Source: Sympetrum striolatum
Lineage: Eukaryota; Arthropoda; Insecta; Odonata; Libellulidae
Assembly (NCBI GenBank): GCA_947579665.1
Contig: OX388346.1
Span: 90,398,615 to 90,462,614 of the forward strand
Reading direction: 5' to 3'
Length of the DNA: 64,000 nt
A program made the position numbers and the translations under genes. The stretch's first letter is position 1. Every line of letters begins with the position of its first letter. Positions 61,413 through 64,000 of this stretch are shown piece by piece. The notes beneath the pieces were generated by a model that saw only the letters and a program-made list of their open reading frames with translations, was not told where the DNA came from and did no database searches.

Positions 61413-62186
61413 CTACCCTCTCGATTCTCTTCTCATGTCTCTTTTAATCACAGACCACAGACTTTCCACATTCTGGGTGTGAGTTTCTTTTTCTCCTGGC
61501 TTAACAAAATTTAGGGAATGGTTAATTGTGTAGTGAGTGTAACCGAAATCCCTTAAGCCTGCATAGCCTCTCCACATATCGGTTTTAATGCAGGTTCCTT
61601 TCTTGACGAATCGCTCGATTGCTTCTCGGAGCGTAGAAGCATCTCGCCGATCGACCACACAAAGGAAAGTCTCCCTTGTGTCGCGATCAATGCCCCCCAG
61701 GACCCATTTTGTCCTCATTAGACGACCACGGTTGTATTTTCTACGACCAAAGGCACTCTCGTCAATTTCCACAGTGTGTCCTGGGCCACCGATCTGTGAG
61801 CTATCTTCTTGCAGCCAGACGCAAATTAAGTCCCTGAAGGCCTGAATCACTTGTCCAACAGTGTGTCGTTCTACTCCAAGCTCCCTTGAGATCATACCAG
61901 AGAGATAGCGATTGATCCATCCTATGGATATTGCAAGGAACTCATCCAAACTAAGTCGGAAATGGACAAAAATAGTGCCCGCCTTCACTGAGCTTACCTT
62001 TCGACAGCTCTTATCATTGCGCCGGTAGACAGGTTGTCTACTTTTCCCATTCGCTTGTAATCTGCGCAATCTCCCACACACACAAACCTTGCACATGGAT
62101 ATTATTCCCGTTGAAAGAAGGAACTTCATTATGCCCACCACTGCCAGGTGTGCTTTTAAGGCAGAGATGCTCTTGCAGTAATCCAT
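61413..62186 (-). CDS. Merlin-type (IS1595/ISXO2-like) DDE transposase, main open frame
   Basis: A 257-codon open frame, the longest in the window. Residues 32-61 contain CKVCVC and a later C, matching the N-terminal zinc-ribbon-like part; about 100-128 is helix-turn-helix-like ([20 protein letters not shown]); about 137-250 is the RNase-H-fold core. The DDE triad is visible as D142 in [17 protein letters not shown]203 in [12 protein letters not shown] and E241 in [13 protein letters not shown], with [10 protein letters not shown] and [11 protein letters not shown] between. These are the hallmarks of Merlin and bacterial IS1595 transposases, which cut and paste DNA. The frame stops early after MRRESRG; the missing C-terminus continues in other phases. 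The N-terminal 30 residues fit poorly, and a 61-codon frame in another phase (62038-62223) may carry the original start. Near-intact but probably inactive. Confidence 0.85.
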   Translation of the reverse strand: MDYCKSISALKAHLAVVGIMKFLLSTGIISMCKVCVCGRLRRLQANGKSRQPVYRRNDKSCRKVSSVKAGTIFVHFRLSLDEFLAISIGWINRYLSGMISRELGVERHTVGQVIQAFRDLICVWLQEDSSQIGGPGHTVEIDESAFGRRKYNRGRLMRTKWVLGGIDRDTRETFLCVVDRRDASTLREAIERFVKKGTCIKTDMWRGYAGLRDFGYTHYTINHSLNFVKPGEKETHTQNVESLWSVIKRDMRRESRG

Positions 62187-62223
62187 AATCGGCTGTGAAC
62201 TCTAGATCAAGAGTGAAAGTCAA

Positions 62224-63466
62224 CTCCTCTTCTCCTCTCTTTATTTACGTTCCCTTAGGGATCTTATCTGCTTGGCTGAATCTCCGTCACGATTTCAGTT
62301 ATCGCTTATGATTAAATTATCAATCACCAACTTCACCCTTCATTGCGCAACTGGCATGGGAAATTCTTCCGGCCCAAACGGCGGACAAAGCAGAAACTGA
62401 ACCTTAACTGAGCTGAATGCAGATGCACATATACTTAGCAGAAACGAAATTAAATATTTCCCGTATTTTTCCAGTTGGTAAAAAAAGGTTGTTGAGAGGT
62501 TTTTTGTGATGGTTGCACTTCCATCGTTGCACTTAACCGATTCTGGTTGTAATTATGTACCTGCCAATGCCGGTTACCTTCTTGCATAAAATTTCTGGTT
62601 ATGCATGTAATCTAATGTCCTCTTTTACAATCAGCTAAAATCCTCGTATATTCTTAAAGGAAAATGCATGAGTTTGGATTCAACAATGGGATCGGTCGTC
62701 AGGGTGATGAAAATAAATTTTCGTATTCTATTTTACGGATACTCTCACGAATTCAAATCGTAAGCAATATTGCACGAATATAAATCGAATCTTCATTCAA
62801 TTTCGTTTCTTTTGGTGTTTGTCTCAATAACGCGTTAATATTTTTCCTATTTTAATTTTGCAAAAGTACCTAATAAACCCCTTATAAAAGAAATGAAATA
62901 GAGAAATTATCCCTCATAAATGGCTTTACGATGGTTCAGGACATTCTTCATTAAGATAAATAAACTTTTTATGGGCTTGAACCAATTTTTGAAGCTTATT
63001 TTCTGTTTTCATAGAGAAACCTCCAAAACGTTAATTTTGAAAACATCAACTGCTTTTTAAGGCGTTAAAAAACGGTAACCTCATAGGGAAGAATGGGGGA
63101 ATGCCGGTATGTTAAACGGTTTCATTTATAGCTAATATAAAAACTAAATTATTTGATTTAACATTTTTAGTGGTTAGTATATATATAAATACACAATACA
63201 TATTAATTGTATTTTTTTCCTTTATAAGAAATACTTTAAAAAATTAAATGCAACCCCTTACACCCCACAGGGTGGGGCAATACCAACTTCCTCTTCCAGT
63301 CTTTCTCTTCCATTTCCTTGGCAACTAAAAAAATAACGGGTTATCAGTTGTTGAAAGCGTGCATTAAATTTGCTAAAAACAAACACTAAAAACAGCGTCG
63401 GGGAGCGCCGGTGCCCTACCGCCATTACCCCAATGTACCTGGGTACCGGGGCTACCCAAAGTGCAT
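62224..63466. other. No gene assigned between the two transposases
   Basis: No inverted terminal repeat of the Merlin-like element was identified on this side. At 63261-63280, next to a TA, CACCCCACAGGGTGGGGCA is a small hairpin-like GC-rich stretch that could be a transposon terminus of the pogo-like element, but the opposite end lies outside the window. Minus frames at 63258-63792 are antisense shadows. Confidence 0.3.
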
Positions 63467-64000
63467 GACTTGCAGAAGAAGAAGAATAAAGATTCAAAAC
63501 CACACTTAGGGCGAAATGCAACATTCACAACTGAGCAAGAACAGGCATTAGCAGAGAGGATCAAAACTCTAGCCAATGTGTTTTTTGATCGTACTGCAAC
63601 TGATGTACGAAGAGTAGCATATGAGTACGCAGTTAAAAATGAAATCCCCCGCAGATTTTCTGAAAACGAACGAATAGCTGGCAAAGATTGGCTGTATGGG
63701 TTTCTGAAAAGAAACCCATCTGTAAGTGTTCGTAAGCCCGAAGCTACGAGCATAAATCGAATAACGGGATTTGATAGAGAAGAAGTCACCAAATTTTATG
63801 ACAATCTTGAATCAACTCTGTCAAAAAGCCAGTTCACACCTGACCGAATCTTCAATGCAGACGAGACTGGAATAACAACCGTGCAAGACCCTGGCAAAAT
63901 ACTTGCAACAAAAGGAAAAAAAACAAGTTGGCTCTGTAACCAGTCGGTAGAGGGGGAAGCTAGTAACTGTTATGTGTGCAATGAGTGCTTCTGGCATCTT
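63467..64000 (+). pseudogene. pogo/Tigger-like (CENP-B/jerky family) transposase, partial and broken
   Basis: The frame encodes KPHLGRNATFTTEQEQALAE, a CENP-B-type DNA-binding region, then AGKDWLYGFLKRNP and RKPEATSINRITGF, and the start of the DDE_1 catalytic domain with the first aspartate in FNADETGITTVQ (codon 63860-63862). All are standard landmarks of Tigger/pogo transposases in the usual order. At an 8-A run (63916-63923) the expected continuation, QVGSVTS, moves to another phase; the new phase soon meets TAG at 63948-63950. One indel and one stop therefore inactivate it. The N-terminus has no plausible ATG; it may lie in an upstream exon or be lost, since TTGCAG before 63476 could be a splice acceptor. 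The 3' half is beyond the window. Confidence 0.85.

Noticed and set aside
61588..61845. 85-codon plus-strand protein
   Set aside because: It is antisense to the Merlin-type transposase.
63087..63111. Terminal repeat of the pogo-like element (GGGGGAATGCCGGTATG)
   Set aside because: It vaguely resembles GGTGGGGCAATACC at 63272 but the match is short and direct, not inverted; the partner end is outside the window.
63373..63792. 139-codon minus-strand protein near the right end
   Set aside because: It is antisense to a clearly recognisable pogo/Tigger-like transposase on the plus strand.
1..64000. CRISPR array, bacterial operon, phage or integrated virus
   Set aside because: No regularly spaced short repeats with unique spacers, no dense same-strand gene runs, and no viral structural or replication protein was recognised.

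Overview
This window looks like non-coding, repeat-bearing nuclear DNA from an animal, most likely an insect or other arthropod. The sequence is AT-rich, open frames are short and scattered with no operon-like packing, and the recognisable content is eukaryotic mobile DNA: tRNA-derived SINEs, non-LTR (LINE) fragments, and P-like, Merlin-like, pogo/Tigger-like, piggyBac-like and mariner-type DNA transposon remains. I could not recognise any host protein-coding gene or functional tRNA/rRNA gene. The window is probably intergenic or one or more large introns. The species cannot be fixed from what I see.

Layout. 2.6-4.5 kb: an element with two ~245-bp inverted arms. It encloses a decayed P-element-like transposase C-terminus (minus strand) and a nested 112-bp mariner-type MITE. 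5.75 kb: a hammerhead-ribozyme-like fold on the minus strand with a TATA-like box ~25 nt upstream. 7.8-9.4 kb: a non-coding element with internal ~315-bp tandem repeats, a (CA)n microsatellite and a terminal palindrome. A shorter copy lies inverted at 22.5-23.2 kb. 10.5 and 23.5 kb: two copies of a ~212-bp tRNA-derived SINE (here called family A). 12.7 kb and 19.7-20.5 kb: 3' ends of LINE-like elements. 25.5, 31.1, 37.0 and 46.4 kb: four copies of a ~130-bp SINE (family B), the third split by a palindromic insertion with its own target-site duplication. 34.0-34.9 kb: a TTAA-flanked piggyBac-like element with a second pair of similar termini inside. 36.7 kb: a 77-bp TA-flanked palindromic MITE. 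38.2-39.8 kb: a duplicated segment around a second hammerhead-like fold, plus a degenerate third. 41.5 kb: two copies of a third SINE (family C) head to head, giving a 54-bp perfect inverted repeat. A family C fragment is at 45.1 kb. 51.1-51.5 kb: a LINE reverse-transcriptase C-terminus broken into three frames. 61.3-62.2 kb: a Merlin (IS1595/ISXO2-like) transposase with its DDE triad intact but a frame-broken C-terminus. 63.47-64.0 kb: a pogo/Tigger-like transposase fragment with a frameshift and a stop, running off the window.

The elements do not form a pathway; each is an independent insertion. The most interesting threads are the hammerhead-like folds, which recall those known in Penelope-like elements, the nested insertions, and the long-armed P-like element. 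I found no convincing new gene system; long stretches between the listed features show nothing I can support.
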